28,855 nt of DNA from NCBI GenBank assembly GCA_003427395.1, contig BFEA01000260.1, positions 928,240-957,094 on the forward strand, given 5' to 3'. Below, one piece after another: positions 9,691 to 19,704 of this stretch; position 1 is the stretch's first letter, and every line of letters starts with the position of its first letter. The DNA comes from Chara braunii. Lineage: Eukaryota > Streptophyta > Charophyceae > Charales > Characeae. The notes below the pieces were generated by a model. That model made no database searches. It was not told the origin of the DNA and worked only from the letters and a program-made list of their open reading frames with translations. The position numbers and the translations under genes were made by a program.

Positions 9691-10094
9691 CCCCGTTGAG
9701 GGCTAAATCCTCACACAAGACATGGTCACACAGTGGACAGAAACGAAGCTGTATTTTTTTTTTCATGTGCCTGATTTTGACCTGTAAACTATTTCATCAG
9801 GCTCGCGAAGCTCTTCTGCATGCTAAGCTAGACAGCCTGGTATATGACATCACTGTCAGTTAAAGCTTGATGGGATAGGACAAGTCAGCCTGCCTCACAG
9901 CCGATGCATGTGTGACCTGCCGTGGGTGCACTCACATTTATCGCTGACAAAGCTGCAGGGAAAGAAAGGTACAGTTTGAACTCTCCTCATTTGTTATGGC
10001 GTTATATTTGGCTACTTGGCTTGGTCGGCCACAACCGCATCGCCCAGGGGTCACCTGCATGGGGCACCCGGTGCAGGTTAAAATCACCCCATCT

Positions 10095-10141
<47 letters not shown>

Positions 10142-11839
10142 TGCCCAGAGGAGCCTGAATCCGGGTTCCTTTCTTTTTCCAGGTGTTGGCTCATGTGGGG
10201 GTGGAAGGGGGGTATAAATGAGTTTTTAAGGGTCTAAAGGGGTCTAAAGGGGGGTGCCTTAGTCTGTGAGGCAGGTTGACGCGCCCGAACAAATAGCCTG
10301 GGCATTATATCAATTTATTTATGCTACTATTGTAGTCTGCCTTAACTCTTCATTAGGAAATCTCAGGAATCAGGACCGTCTTCAAGTAGGTCTGCAATGA
10401 CTTGCTGTTTTCTGTCTCCGGTGACCGTCGACCTGAGGCTGTAACGTAGGTAGGTTAGATTTGTTATTTTGTTTGGCTGAGGGCTAACCGAGAGACCTGC
10501 CTGTAAGGAAAATTCGTGAGGGACATATCTGCAAATTCGGGAAAAAATAGGCCCGCACTAACTAGAATTTCCTACAGGTACCCTAACTGCGAATAGCAGG
10601 CCTGGGCTACCCCTAGGACAGACAGGCCCTAAAGCCCTACGCTGATAGACGCTCCTATAGCCTATAGCCGGGTAGGGAGAGGCCCTAGAGGCCGAAACTG
10701 AAACGGTACCGGTCGGTTCAGTCAGTCCGGTCAAGGTCTAGGCCAGGGTAGTGTGGTTCTATTAATAGTTTGTAGGAATCGGTTCATGGCTTTTTGCAGT
10801 TGGTACCGTGTACGTCGCTGCTTTGCAACGCATGAACTGGAGCGGTGACAGCTTCAGAGTTGGAGGAGACAGACATAGCTGGACCTGCGAAGTGTCGTCC
10901 ATAGCTGGGACCTGCGCTGTGCTCTGACAGCACGTGGGGCTGTTCAGACGTCCGGGCTATCTGAAGTCTGCTGGAGGCAAGTGAAGTTGGTGCCCTGCTG
11001 AACCCTCCTCAGGAGTAGGGTTTCAGGGTGTTTGGCGCTGCAGCCATAGCTGCAGCTTCCTTCCTCAGAGATCATCTTTGTCAGGAGAGGTGGCGCTGCT
11101 ACAGACTTCCACCCGGGAAGTCCTCTGGCACTTCATCATCATCAGATACTGTGGCGCTGGTCTTCTTCTTCATCCTCTGAGAGGCGCTTGGCCTCAGAGG
11201 CCTGTTTCAGGGTGGCACTTCCCTCTGGAGGCAGGACCTGGGTGGCGCTGGTTGTTTCAGGGACTCAGGGGTAGTATAGCGGTTACTCAGGGTTGGGGAG
11301 TGAAGTGAGCAGCACCATGGTTCTGGGGTTATCCTGACATTTCGAGACTCTGAGTTTAATAAACAGTGCTATACTGTGTGTGGACTATCATTGCTTCATT
11401 GTTTCCTGGATGTGATCTACTCGGCTTTCCTTTGTGACTGGTTGTGCGGATTCTGTGGAGCGAATTGCACTTTCAGTGTTTTCGGTCATATCGCATGGAC
11501 AAGTCTTCCGCTCTGTTTATCTCTCCCTGTGCGGTGTGATACTCCTATCCTCTCCCCTTCCTTCTGCGTACGTTGGGCATACCGGCAAGTCTATGTCAGC
11601 GAGTGTTGGTCTTCTGACAACAAACAACCAGGTTCATAAGATAGGGGTATATTGTCAATAAACATCCATTGAACTACCAGTTTGGAGGCTGCCTACAGAT
11701 TCATAGAGAAGCCTTTGTTGGTATACACAGAGGCCATGGAAGGTTCAGCCTACAAGAGCAAGGGAGGGTGTCCAGGAGGGTGCACAAGATTTTGGGCACT
11801 CCAACATTTGCAATTTTCTTATCTATGCAAGGAATATGA
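9691..11839. other. Non-coding interval with TATA-like and AATAAA motifs
   Basis: About 2.1 kb with no protein I recognise. It holds a T11-G33 run (10094-10137), a TATA-like GGTATAAATG at 10211-10220, doubled GGTCTAAAGG at 10231-10250, and AATAAA at 11358-11363 and 11657-11662. Between 11020 and 11260 the string GGCGCTG or GTGGC(G/A)CT recurs about six times at irregular spacing. The plus-strand TATA and AATAAA motifs would suit LTR or non-coding transcript ends, but no boundaries could be set. Confidence 0.4.
10094..10137 (+). repeat. T11-G33 homopolymer run
   Basis: Eleven T (10094-10104) followed by thirty-three G (10105-10137). This is by far the longest G run in the window and could form G-quadruplexes. 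A run this long is also error-prone in sequencing, so its length is uncertain. Confidence 0.9.
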
Positions 11840-12330
11840 GTGAGAGCAATAGACAGAAATCCAAGTTGCAAAATCACGAAGAGGCTCAGATAGTCATGAA
11901 CCAAGCAAAGAGTGCAATGCACCAAGATACCGTCCAAATAAGAGCAATACAATGAACTCACGTGTCAATGTTGCCACTCTCTGGTCACACCAACATTGTA
12001 TCCAATGTCGCACTTAATGTCTGGCGCCCAGCGCCCAGCCTATCCTACTCAGCCTATCTATCCTATCTACATTCTTGCGACTGGATCACTCTGAAGTCGA
12101 AGACCAATGTACATGACGTCAACACCAATGCCGACCACCAGCATACACCAGGTAAATTATCTCTCCTCCCCTCATCACCCCTTGTCTTCCCACAGCGTGG
12201 ACTCTGAAGTCGAAGGCCAATGTACGTGACGTCAACACCAATGCCGACCACCAGCATACACCAGGTAAGTTCTCCCTCCTCCCCTCAACACCCCTTGTCT
12301 TCCCACAGCGTGCGCCTCCTACCCGAAGAC
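11840..12330 (+). repeat. Repeat A, plus-strand copy
   Basis: Diverged inverted copy of 8300-8736. Shared stretches in order are: ACAGAAATCCAAGTTGCAAA near 11853 (matching 8652-8675 on the other strand), a TGGCGCC(C/A)-type block then CCTATC near 12025, and TGACGTCAACACCAATGCCG near 12114 (matching about 8388-8410). The copy here contains an internal tandem duplication that the other lacks. It encodes nothing recognisable. The 12331-12469 interval that follows is GC-rich and shows no feature. Confidence 0.65.
12088..12313 (+). repeat. 113-bp tandem duplication with intron-like core
   Basis: Two units, 12088-12200 and 12201-12313, are nearly identical. Each holds a palindromic TGACGTCA-type (bZIP site) block, then CACCAG followed by a 44-base stretch starting GTAA, rich in C and T, and ending CCCACAG. 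The inverted copy at 8331-8378 keeps the same layout with a 48-base stretch. The GT...pyrimidine...CAG design looks like splice sites, but 44-48 bases is short for a plant intron. Confidence 0.75.
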
Positions 12331-12469
12331 CACCTTCGCCATCCCTTGCCCTGCGCCCCAGCTGCCCGGCTATGGCTGCTGTGAGCCCCCTGCCTCAGCA
12401 GCGCCCCTCTCACCACTGCGCCCGTGCACGCGTCCGACCGCCAGCGCCCATGCAAACACTAACGCATCC

Positions 12470-12938
12470 CGTGTGTGTCTGCGTGGGCCTGGCTAGGAGG
12501 TTTCTAGTAGCTTCCAATCGGGCCCCAGTGTCTGCACCCAGGCCCACCACTACAGTTAGGGGCCCGGGCCTTGTGCAGGTAGGCCCTCTCAGGCAGCCAC
12601 CGCAGTCTCCAAGTGTTCGCTGCTTCCTCATTAGCTCACGGCCCAGGGGTGACAACAATGCTGCCTTCACATTTGTCCGTGGCCGCTGTGTGATGTGTCA
12701 GCCTCACAGTGCGGGCCCTGGGCTCAACTGTACAGCACAGCCCATGTTTCTGGAAAGAGACTGAGGGCTCACGATTCTCTGTAACCAACTGGGGTGCTGC
12801 AACTGTCTGAGTACCCACATATGGAAAAATGTTGAAATTAGGCTTCGCGTGGATATTCAGGCTTGCCTTCACTTAGGGCGGGCACAGGGCTTGCTGGGGC
12901 CTCAGCCCAGATCACATGCATGGCTGACATTCCTCGCA
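12470..12938 (-). repeat. LTR-like repeat E, copy 2 (3' LTR of element 2)
   Basis: Starts TGCGAGGAATGTCAGCC on the minus strand right after the purine-rich tract at 12939-12955. It matches the copy at 9243-9690 in the same orientation. The left limit near 12470 is set by where similarity fades. Confidence 0.65.
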
Positions 12939-12955
12939 TTCCATTCCCCTTAGCT
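12939..12955 (-). other. Polypurine tract of element 2
   Basis: The minus strand reads AGCTAAGGGGAATGGAA directly before TGCGAGG, the LTR start. It follows the chromodomain tail, the normal place. Confidence 0.6.
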
Positions 12956-13480
12956 TCGAAAGTCCGCTGAGATGCTTGTACGCAGGTGATTTCCCCTTTA
13001 GTCGTCGTTCGTACTCAGCCACAATCTGAGGTGCTGTCTTGACAAGCTCCTGTCTTGTCAATCAACGATCTTCTTTTGGATCTGTATGATGCCTGAACCT
13101 GACCCGGTACTCCCTCATAGGTTTGGGCGGTCTACCCCTGCCAGCAGTCTTGGGAACAGGCAAATCTTTGTGTTCCACGATGCCGTCGACGTCCACGTAG
13201 CCATCCATGGTTGGGGGCAGCATTGACCTTCTTGTTGGGAACAGATCTATCTCAGCAAAAGGTGCAAATTTGGAAGCGTGAAATACAAGGTCAGTGTGCA
13301 GATGACTACGGATTCTGATGACGTACGAGGGACCATCCAGATCACTACCCACAATGTCTAGGACTTCCCATGGACCAACGTACTGCGGCATTAACTTCCT
13401 AGCGATGCCAAACTCCTGTCCCAGCTCACTAGCCTTTACCTAGACGTGTTCCCCGACCTGAAATGTGGACTGTCGTCTAT
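12956..13480 (-). pseudogene. Element 2 integrase tail and chromodomain
   Basis: The frame 13391-13062 has the integrase tail YVGPWEVLDIVG, SYVIRI, LVFHASKFAPF, then the linker to a chromodomain (VDGIVEHKDL, MREYRVRFRHH, DPKEDR). The TGA at 13062-13064 lies where chromodomains have the aromatic residue after DR, explained by TGG to TGA. The same frame continues past it with the C-terminal helix LTRQELVKTAPQIVAEYERR. Related elements use this domain for heterochromatin targeting. A small cluster of stops lies upstream at 13395-13560. Confidence 0.88.
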
Positions 13481-13559
13481 GCTTGTTCTCAGAGGCAATC
13501 ATTGGCTCTTGAGACTTTCTGACATGCTCGACAGCTCCAACAGTTTCTCATACTAGACA

Positions 13560-14610
13560 CCAAATTCAATGGTTCCAGGCGTTGCAGTGGGTCAATTTTC
13601 AGGTAGGAGGAAGTCTAGAGCAGATCTAGGCTTCCACCCCAAATGCAGCTGGTTGGGACTGACGCCGGTGGTGTTGTGTACAGTGTTACTGTACAAACAG
13701 GCGAGGAGAGGAAGTTTCTCATCCCAGTCATCTAGAGCAGATGCAGCTGGTTGGGACTGATGCCGGTGGTGTTGCATACAGCATTATCATACAGACTGGC
13801 GATGAGAGGAAGTTTCTCATCCCAGTCATCTTGGCCGGTCTTTATGCAATGCCTCAGCAGATGCTGCACCACACGGTTCATCTGTTCCAATTGACCATTT
13901 GCTTCGGGATGATTCCTCGAAGTCATTAGGAGTTGACTGCCCATCTGTTCAACGGCCTTCTTCCACATTTCACTTGTGAATCTGACATCTCTGTCACTAT
14001 CAAGGGTTTTGGGTAGTCCAAAGTCATGCACCCAGTTCCATGAATAACTTAATGACGTGCTCTGTTTTCGCTGTTTTCGACATAGGGATTAGCCTAGCAT
14101 ATTTACTAAACCGATCAACTATGATGAATATGCGCCTTTTGCCACTCTTGCTGGTCACAAGGTGTCCATGAAATCCATGGAGACACTCTCTCTCAGACCA
14201 GCAGGAATGGGCAATGACTTCAATAACCCAAGCAGAGCTCGAGTTTGCGGCTTGTCCCGTTGACAGACTTGGCAAGACTGTACGTACTTCTATACATTGT
14301 CAAGCATATTAGGCCACCTGAAACGCTGCACTAGATTAACACTAATCTTCTTGTACCCGAAATGACCAGTTGCGCCATGACATTCACCTAGAAACAAACT
14401 ACGCAAAATCTCATTGGATGGAACAACTAATGTTTTGAGCCCTACCTTTTCACGACAGAGTAACCCATCCACCATCACAAACTCATCTGATGTGACCTTG
14501 TCTTGGGCCTCAAGTTTGCGCAAGATGTCCATCGTGACGGAATTTTCCTTGTAGGCTTCCACCATTGACCGAGTTACATGCTCAGATAAGCCAAACTCAA
14601 TTATTAGCAC
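13560..14610 (-). pseudogene. Element 2 integrase, zinc finger to core
   Basis: The zinc finger His part lies at 14610-14290 (ECHGATGHFGYKK, then RFRWPNM). A TAG at 14290 follows, then in frame CQVCQRDKP and VSMDFMD with the first catalytic Asp intact. A frameshift leads to IFIIVDRFSKYARLIP (14275-14024). Another leads to LDSDRDVRF (second Asp) and GQLEQMNR (Glu) in 14031-13732. The catalytic triad is therefore visible but spread over three frames. Near 13643-13830 a 90-base segment is present twice with 11 differences, giving two versions of the DWDEKLPL-to-SPNQLHL stretch. The enzyme cannot be made in one piece. Confidence 0.92.
13643..13830. repeat. Divergent 98-bp duplication inside integrase
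   Basis: Segments 13643-13732 and 13741-13830 align over 90 bases with 11 differences, 9 of them transitions, and a period of 98 bases. The string TCTAGAGCAGAT occurs at 13614-13625 and 13731-13742, at the join. The shift of 98 bases breaks the frame. Both versions look like genuine integrase variants. Confidence 0.9.
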
Positions 14611-14975
14611 ACCTAGGTAGTCTTCCCTACGGAATAGCGCATCAACAACCTTGTTGTACTCTCCCTTTACATAGTCTAGCTTGAAGTCGTATTGATCACT
14701 GACTTCAATCCAACGTTTGGGTGCGTCGGAGAGAACGGGTTGTGTCTTGTGTTGATCACTTGAGTGTCTGATGGTCGGTTCTCAAGTAGAAGAACCTTTC
14801 CAACACATAGTTTCTCCAGTGGACAAGGGCTTTGTAGAGAGCGTAGAGTTCCCTTTCGTAGGTGGATTTCGCCAAGTTCTTTGATGGCATCTTCTTGTTC
14901 ATGTACTCGATGGGCCTCAACTTTTTCTTTTCCTACTGGGCCAGCACTACGCCAATGCCATATTGGGTACCTCAT
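14611..14975 (-). pseudogene. Element 2 RNase H fragment
   Basis: On the minus strand, in a frame interrupted by stops, the sequence reads QYGIGVVLAQ, LRPIEYMNKKMPS, NLAKSTYERELYAL, HWRNYVLE and RTDHQTLK. This is the RNase H core with its catalytic Glu motif (TYERELYAL) and the Asp of TDHQTLK. Stops lie after LAQ and after TLK; the second fits TGG to TGA. The N-terminal strand with the first Asp is cut off at about 14975, so the element ends here. Confidence 0.85.
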
Positions 14976-14989
14976 AATGCTCCCCCAAC

Positions 14990-15349
14990 TTAAATTGCCC
15001 CGTCACAATAGGGCCGAAATTGCCCCGTCAGCAAGCTCTCATCAACCAGCACAACCCACAATGCAATGCTCTCAGTAACTTGACGTGCATTTATGATGAT
15101 CGGTTGATGCTTCGGCACAACCCACAATGCAATGCAGTTCCACTTCACGACTTCAATTGCCCCGTCAGCAAGCTCTCATCAACCAGCATGCACGCCTATG
15201 CCACCACATAGCCTTCCTGGCACACCCACACCACACTGGGACGCCCTAACACCAACGCACAAGCGTTATCACTACCCCACCATATCCAGCGAAGCACCAA
15301 ACAGCTGTTGTGAAGGAACCAACTCCAATATCAAATTGCAAGGAAAATG
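14990..15349 (+). repeat. Duplicated 33-bp and 20-bp motifs
   Basis: A 33-base string beginning ATTGCCCCGTCAGCAAGC occurs at 15019-15051 and 15156-15188, and ACAACCCACAATGCAATGC occurs near 15051 and 15116. ATTGCCCCGTCA also starts at 14994. No coding content was recognised. The rest of the interval to 15349 shows nothing further. Confidence 0.8.
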
Positions 15350-16640
15350 AGCGATAGCGAAATGACAAAATTTCAGAATGCAATTTCACATTGAAATCCA
15401 GAAAGTCCAACACTGTCCATAAAGCAAATATGCATTAATACTTCACCAACGGAGAACCGAAGGACCGAATCCAAATGTCAATGAGAGCATAATCTCGCCA
15501 CCACCAACATATGTACCCAAAGCCCTTCCTCCTACTTGGCGCTCAGACTACTTCTATACAACTACTAGCAGCCTACGAATTGACACCGCATCCTGTTAAC
15601 GTCAACAACAACAACCGAAGTCCTCAAAGAAGGACCTGTAACACGAGACAAACCAATTCCCAAGACTAACTAGACTATCAATGTATGGGGAATGCATCTC
15701 TATAGCACATTCTCACTCAAGATTCTTCTGCTAACTAAGTCTAAGTCTACCTCTAAGCCAGTGCCCAAGAAAAGGTAGACTTATGGCAGAATCTCCTATA
15801 TGCATGGTGAATCGCCAAACCAAAATATAATTTAACTCCTTTCAACTAAGAAATTTTTGGCATCGCTTCCCATAGGAAAAGTCTTTTCTTAGAATTTATA
15901 CTAGCTCGAATACGAAAACTGAAATAGTCCTTCAACTCTAGAAAGTCAAATTTTGTCTTACTACTTGAATTAGTAAAAATTTGGGCAGCATCTCCTTTCG
16001 AAAAGTAGACTTCCCAAATTTATACTAAGTCAGATAAGAACTCAAAAATAAGACTCGAGTTCTTGTCAAGACAAAATTTAACTAACTCCTTAGATTTGTA
16101 AAAATTCCCAAATTTATACAAAGCTAAGTATAAAATCTTAAATGACTCTGACTTCCTAAAGCCAAATTTGGTCTAACTCCCTAAATTAGTAAAAATTTGG
16201 GCACCACTTCCCCTAGAAAAAAACCTTTTCAGATTTCTACTAAGCCAGATATAAACTTAAATAAAAAGTTGAACCTTGAAAAATCAGATTTGACTAACTC
16301 CTTGGTTTTGTAGAAATTTTGGCGATGCTTCCCGTATGAGAAGTACCTTTTCAAATTTTGTACAAAACCAAGTATAACAAATGATCCTAAAAAATGTGAG
16401 AATTGACCTAAGTAAAAAAAGAGGTTAGCTAAAAAAATGCAAAAATTGAACTAACTCATATAACTCTAGCACGCGACGAGCAACTAAAGCAGCGGCCTAT
16501 CAAACTGAACCTCGAACTAAGTAAAACTCTCACTCAGCCACATGCAAGTCCAAACCACAATGGTAAGTACTCTCAAAACCCCGAAGGTTAAACCTTATCA
16601 AAGAATAGTTCATAGTCTTTCAATGATTTATCCCTTATAC
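15350..16640. repeat. AT-rich degenerate tandem array, about 110-130 bp units
   Basis: From about 15825 the pattern TTTAACTCCnTTAAnTAGTAAAAATTTGGGCA...CTTCCC..AGAAAAG..CTTTTCAAATTTnTACTAAGCCAG recurs, with unit starts near 15829, 15956, 16074, 16170 and 16297. The units are strongly diverged. They contain no open frame of note. The 15350-15825 part is AT-rich without a clear repeat. Confidence 0.65.
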
Positions 16641-17160
16641 CCAGCTTACATAAGGCATAAAGCTAGACCATCCAACTTCGGAACAATTGTCTAACTCGAC
16701 CATTGAAGATACACAAACAGAGGGCACCACAACTTTTCTCTTCTTTGGGCATGTGACTAGGCCGTCCAACTTAGTACAATGCCTAGTCGCTCTGAACTGT
16801 TTTAAATAGCCAAGTTATATATATATATATATGCACTTAGTCTTTTAAGGTAGCATATGACTGAACCGTTCAACTTACAAACAAGGTTCAACTTGCCCCT
16901 TACCACTTGTTTATTCTTAATTGATACTCTTCAGTTTATGATAAGCTATAGTCAAACCATCCAACTTAGGAACAATTATCTGACTAACCTGTTCATAAGT
17001 ACAATGGTATTATACTATAAACAAAATTTATCCTTTGGTTCCAGCATGTGCGTGGCTCCAGACCAGACCATCTAACGTAGGAACAATTGTCCAGTCCTTC
17101 GCCTGATCCTCCCTCAGAATAAACAAGAAAGAGTTTGAGCCATCCAATCGTATAGAACAA
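16641..17160. repeat. Degenerate tandem array, about 95-bp units
   Basis: The string ACC(A/G)TCCAACTTAGGAACAATTG and close variants occur near 16667, 16761, 16865, 16956, 17067 and 17139, with spacing 94, 104, 91, 111 and 72 bases. This follows directly after the previous array. A TA dinucleotide run lies at about 16816-16833. There is no coding content. Confidence 0.7.
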
Positions 17161-17500
17161 TTGCCCAAACTACAATGAACCCAGATCGTAAAGACACTTG
17201 TCAACAATGCAAGTCCAGATGAATATCAACCTCCTGATGATTGTCAATAATCATAATCGTGCCCAGATAGAATGAGATGGGAGAACCATACACAGACGAG
17301 AGAGGGAGGAGGGAGAATAGACTTAGACGAAGAATAAAGACAAATGCCAGAAGGTGAACAAAGCGCCTATTTTGGCACTAATCTTTGAAAATAAGTGAAA
17401 AATGGGATGTTTAGTAACAAGAAACAACACACTACTTCTGCTCCGGGCTCCCTCCTCGATCACCACCTCAAAAAATCAATAGTTTGAATGCACATCTGAA
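17161..17500. other. Non-coding spacer
   Basis: No gene, repeat or motif that I can support. It is moderately AT-rich, with a GA-rich stretch near 17300-17320. Confidence 0.5.
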
Positions 17501-17830
17501 GTTCTATTACAATGTGCCACGTGGCACGTCAATAAGTCCTCATCAGCACACAGGAGCAATGTCGACCTCAAGATGACCAGGTACGTGTCCACGATTACCC
17601 CACAGTCATGATCTCCTCCTGAGTGACGATGAATCAGAACATCAGTGACAGTCATGTAGCCCAGCCACGTCAGCATAGTACACGTGGCAGCGGTCACATC
17701 GACAGCGACGCGTGGCAGATGCCACGTCAGCATGCCCTGAAGACAAGTCAGCCAACCATCATTTCGAGCCAGCATCGCGTCGCCATAGTCACCCAAATGC
17801 CAGCGTCGTCATCAACACGTGAAGTCATCA
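17501..17830 (+). promoter_or_regulatory. Cluster of ACGT-core (G-box-like) motifs
   Basis: A perfect 14-base palindrome GTGCCACGTGGCAC lies at 17514-17527. CACGTC, TACGTG, CACGTG and GCGTGG cores follow near 17526, 17584, 17668, 17681, 17709, 17723 and 17817. GCCACGTCAGCAT occurs twice (near 17666 and 17721). ACGT cores bind bZIP and bHLH factors in plants. The block lies to the left of element 3's end, so it may be the U3 region of its LTR; that placement is inference. Confidence 0.5.
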
Positions 17831-18051
17831 TTGACGCAAGACTGAATGAATGTCAAAGTCGGGAAATCAGCTCTTATGTAGCGTTGACGCGAGGTTTGGA
17901 CCCCAGATGCCACATCCCTCGACCGTCAAGATCTTAGTGCAAATGATGGCCCAGATTGGCCTGAAACCGAACTCCCTCTGGCCTTGATGCTGTCTGGGTA
18001 CCTGCGCACAACAAGTGAGTGTATCCAACCAAGGGCCTGGGCGCGATACCT

Positions 18052-18081
18052 TTGACATGACAGTTGACTTAGACTTTTGAC
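18052..18081 (+). promoter_or_regulatory. Three W-box cores (TTGAC)
   Basis: TTGAC occurs at 18052-18056, 18064-18068 and 18077-18081, the last two followed by T. TTGAC(C/T) is the plant WRKY site. Stress-responsive LTRs often carry such clusters, but three short matches could arise by chance. Confidence 0.35.
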
Positions 18082-18229
18082 TTTCCTAGGGCAGTGCGTG
18101 GTCACACTGCCTGGTGTAGACCGAGTTTGGCGTGCATCGTCTGGGCTCCATTTCGCGGGCCCAAACTGCTGCAGAACATGGATTACTGCATTCCTGCCGA
18201 CCCATTTTCGAGTTCCATCGCAGAAATAA

Positions 18230-19704
18230 TTAAGACTTCAACCCACGTTCATATGCAGATACAATATTAGGAGCAGTTTCAAGTAATTCTCGTTTACTAA
18301 ACCATCTGTCCTCAGATGGTGCCTGAGAAACGTACCTTGAACTGCTTCTGGGCTCGTCCACGTCCACCTGTATAAAAGTGTCCATGCTCTATGATCCGGC
18401 CTACTTCATATCTGCCTTCCATGGATGGCGGAATCATAGATGGTCTATTTGGGAACTCATTTCCTTCTACATAAGGCAACAATTTGGACGCATGAAAGAC
18501 AAGATATGTTTTGAACTGAGGGGAAATATCGATAAGACAAGACGGTCCCTCTGCATCCCCAATTACTTTGAGAACTTCCCAGGGTCCAAAATAGATGGGC
18601 AAAAGTTTTTGAGACACATCTTCTTCCAATGAAAACTCTTTGGACTTGACCCAGACTAGATCACCTTCTTTGAATGTTGATGGTCGGCGATGCTTGTTAG
18701 CTTGTTCAATCATTTGGTATTGAGCTTTCTTCAGATTGTCTTTTACTTTCTTGATGTCTTCTTGAAACAATACTGCATACTCCCGGGTCCCTGGAGGTAA
18801 CCTAAGGAATTGGTCCCGTGTTAACACATCAATGGGACACTTAGTTTTCCACCCCTTGTGCAGTGCATTAGGCGTACGCCCTGTAGCGGTATGAACACTC
18901 TTGTTGTATGCACTTGCTATCTTGGGTAAGTTTTTGTCCCAATCAATCTGATCGGGTCTCACATACATGCGCAAAGGTTGCTGGCACAAATGGTTCATCT
19001 GTTCACTTTGTTCATTCATTTCAGGGTGCCGCCCTGACGATATGGTTAGTCGTATACCGTATGCTTCCATAAGCTTTTGCCATGGCATACTTGTGAACCT
19101 GACATCACGACCAGATACAATGAAGAGGGGAAAACCATACTCAGTTACCCATCACATCTGAAGCTTTTGGATGACAAGTTCTGTTCGCGCTTCTGTGGGA
19201 AAGGGAATAAACATGGCATATTTAGAGAAACGATCCACAATAACCATTACTTGACTATTGCCATTTCGGCTTTTGGTGGGGCTCATGAAGTCAATTGAGA
19301 TAGACTCACCTGGTTCCATAGCAATCGGTAATGGTTTCAAAAGACCGAGTGGATTTTCATGTGACAGTTTGTTCCTCTGACACACCAAACATGTACGAAC
19401 ATTAGTACGTCATCTTTCAATCCCTTCCACTCAAAGCGTTCTCTGACTTTTGCGTAAGTTTTCTTGAAACCAAAATGTCCTTCAAAGTCATGACATTCCC
19501 CAATCAGCAGACTTTTGATTTCTTCTTGATGAGGAATACAAATCTTTGTTCAATTTGGTCTAACAAGAAAAGCAAACCATAGGTCACTCTATAGTTGGGA
19601 AATAGAGATGGATATTTCATAAGTACAGTCATAATAGGCTTCCAAATAGGATCAGTAACATATCCTTGACGAATTTTATCTTTCAGATCACTCCCAACAT
19701 TCAA
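18230..19704 (-). pseudogene. Element 3 integrase and chromodomain
   Basis: The frame 19704-19504 is the linker before the zinc finger, whose His part GHFGFKKTYAK lies near 19460. CxxC follows in a shifted frame, then SISIDFMSP (first Asp) and VMVIVDRFSKYAMF in 19388-19152. After a TGA at 19152-19154 the same frame continues. The second catalytic site, normally SDRD, reads SGRDVRF, an Asp to Gly loss. The Glu motif QSEQMNH is kept. The tail shows HRRPSTFKEGDLVWV, FGPWEVLKVIG, CLIDI, LVFHASKLLPY, and then the chromodomain QFKVRFSGT. A one-base shift near 18316 moves the rest (EDRWFSKRELLETAPNIV) out of frame. It is inactive. Confidence 0.93.

Larger units (their letters stand above)
12470..14975 (-). 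mobile_element. Element 2: 3' half of a chromovirus
   Basis: On the minus strand the order is RNase H, integrase zinc finger, core, C-terminus, chromodomain, polypurine tract and LTR E. RT, protease and gag are missing. The break lies at about 14975, inside RNase H, where homology ends abruptly against AT-rich DNA. All domains carry stops or frameshifts. It is a separate copy and a different family from element 1, judged by its LTR start (TGCGAGG rather than TGTGATG) and its protein sequence. Confidence 0.88.

Noticed and set aside
9922-10217. Open frames across the poly-G run
   Set aside because: They are poly-Gly or poly-Gly/Trp products of the homopolymer.
12372-12764. 130-residue plus-strand open frame
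   Set aside because: It crosses the boundary of repeat E, has Pro/Arg-rich composition and no family match.
15825-17160. CRISPR-like array
   Set aside because: Units are degenerate, with no constant repeat or unique spacers, in a eukaryotic transposon context.
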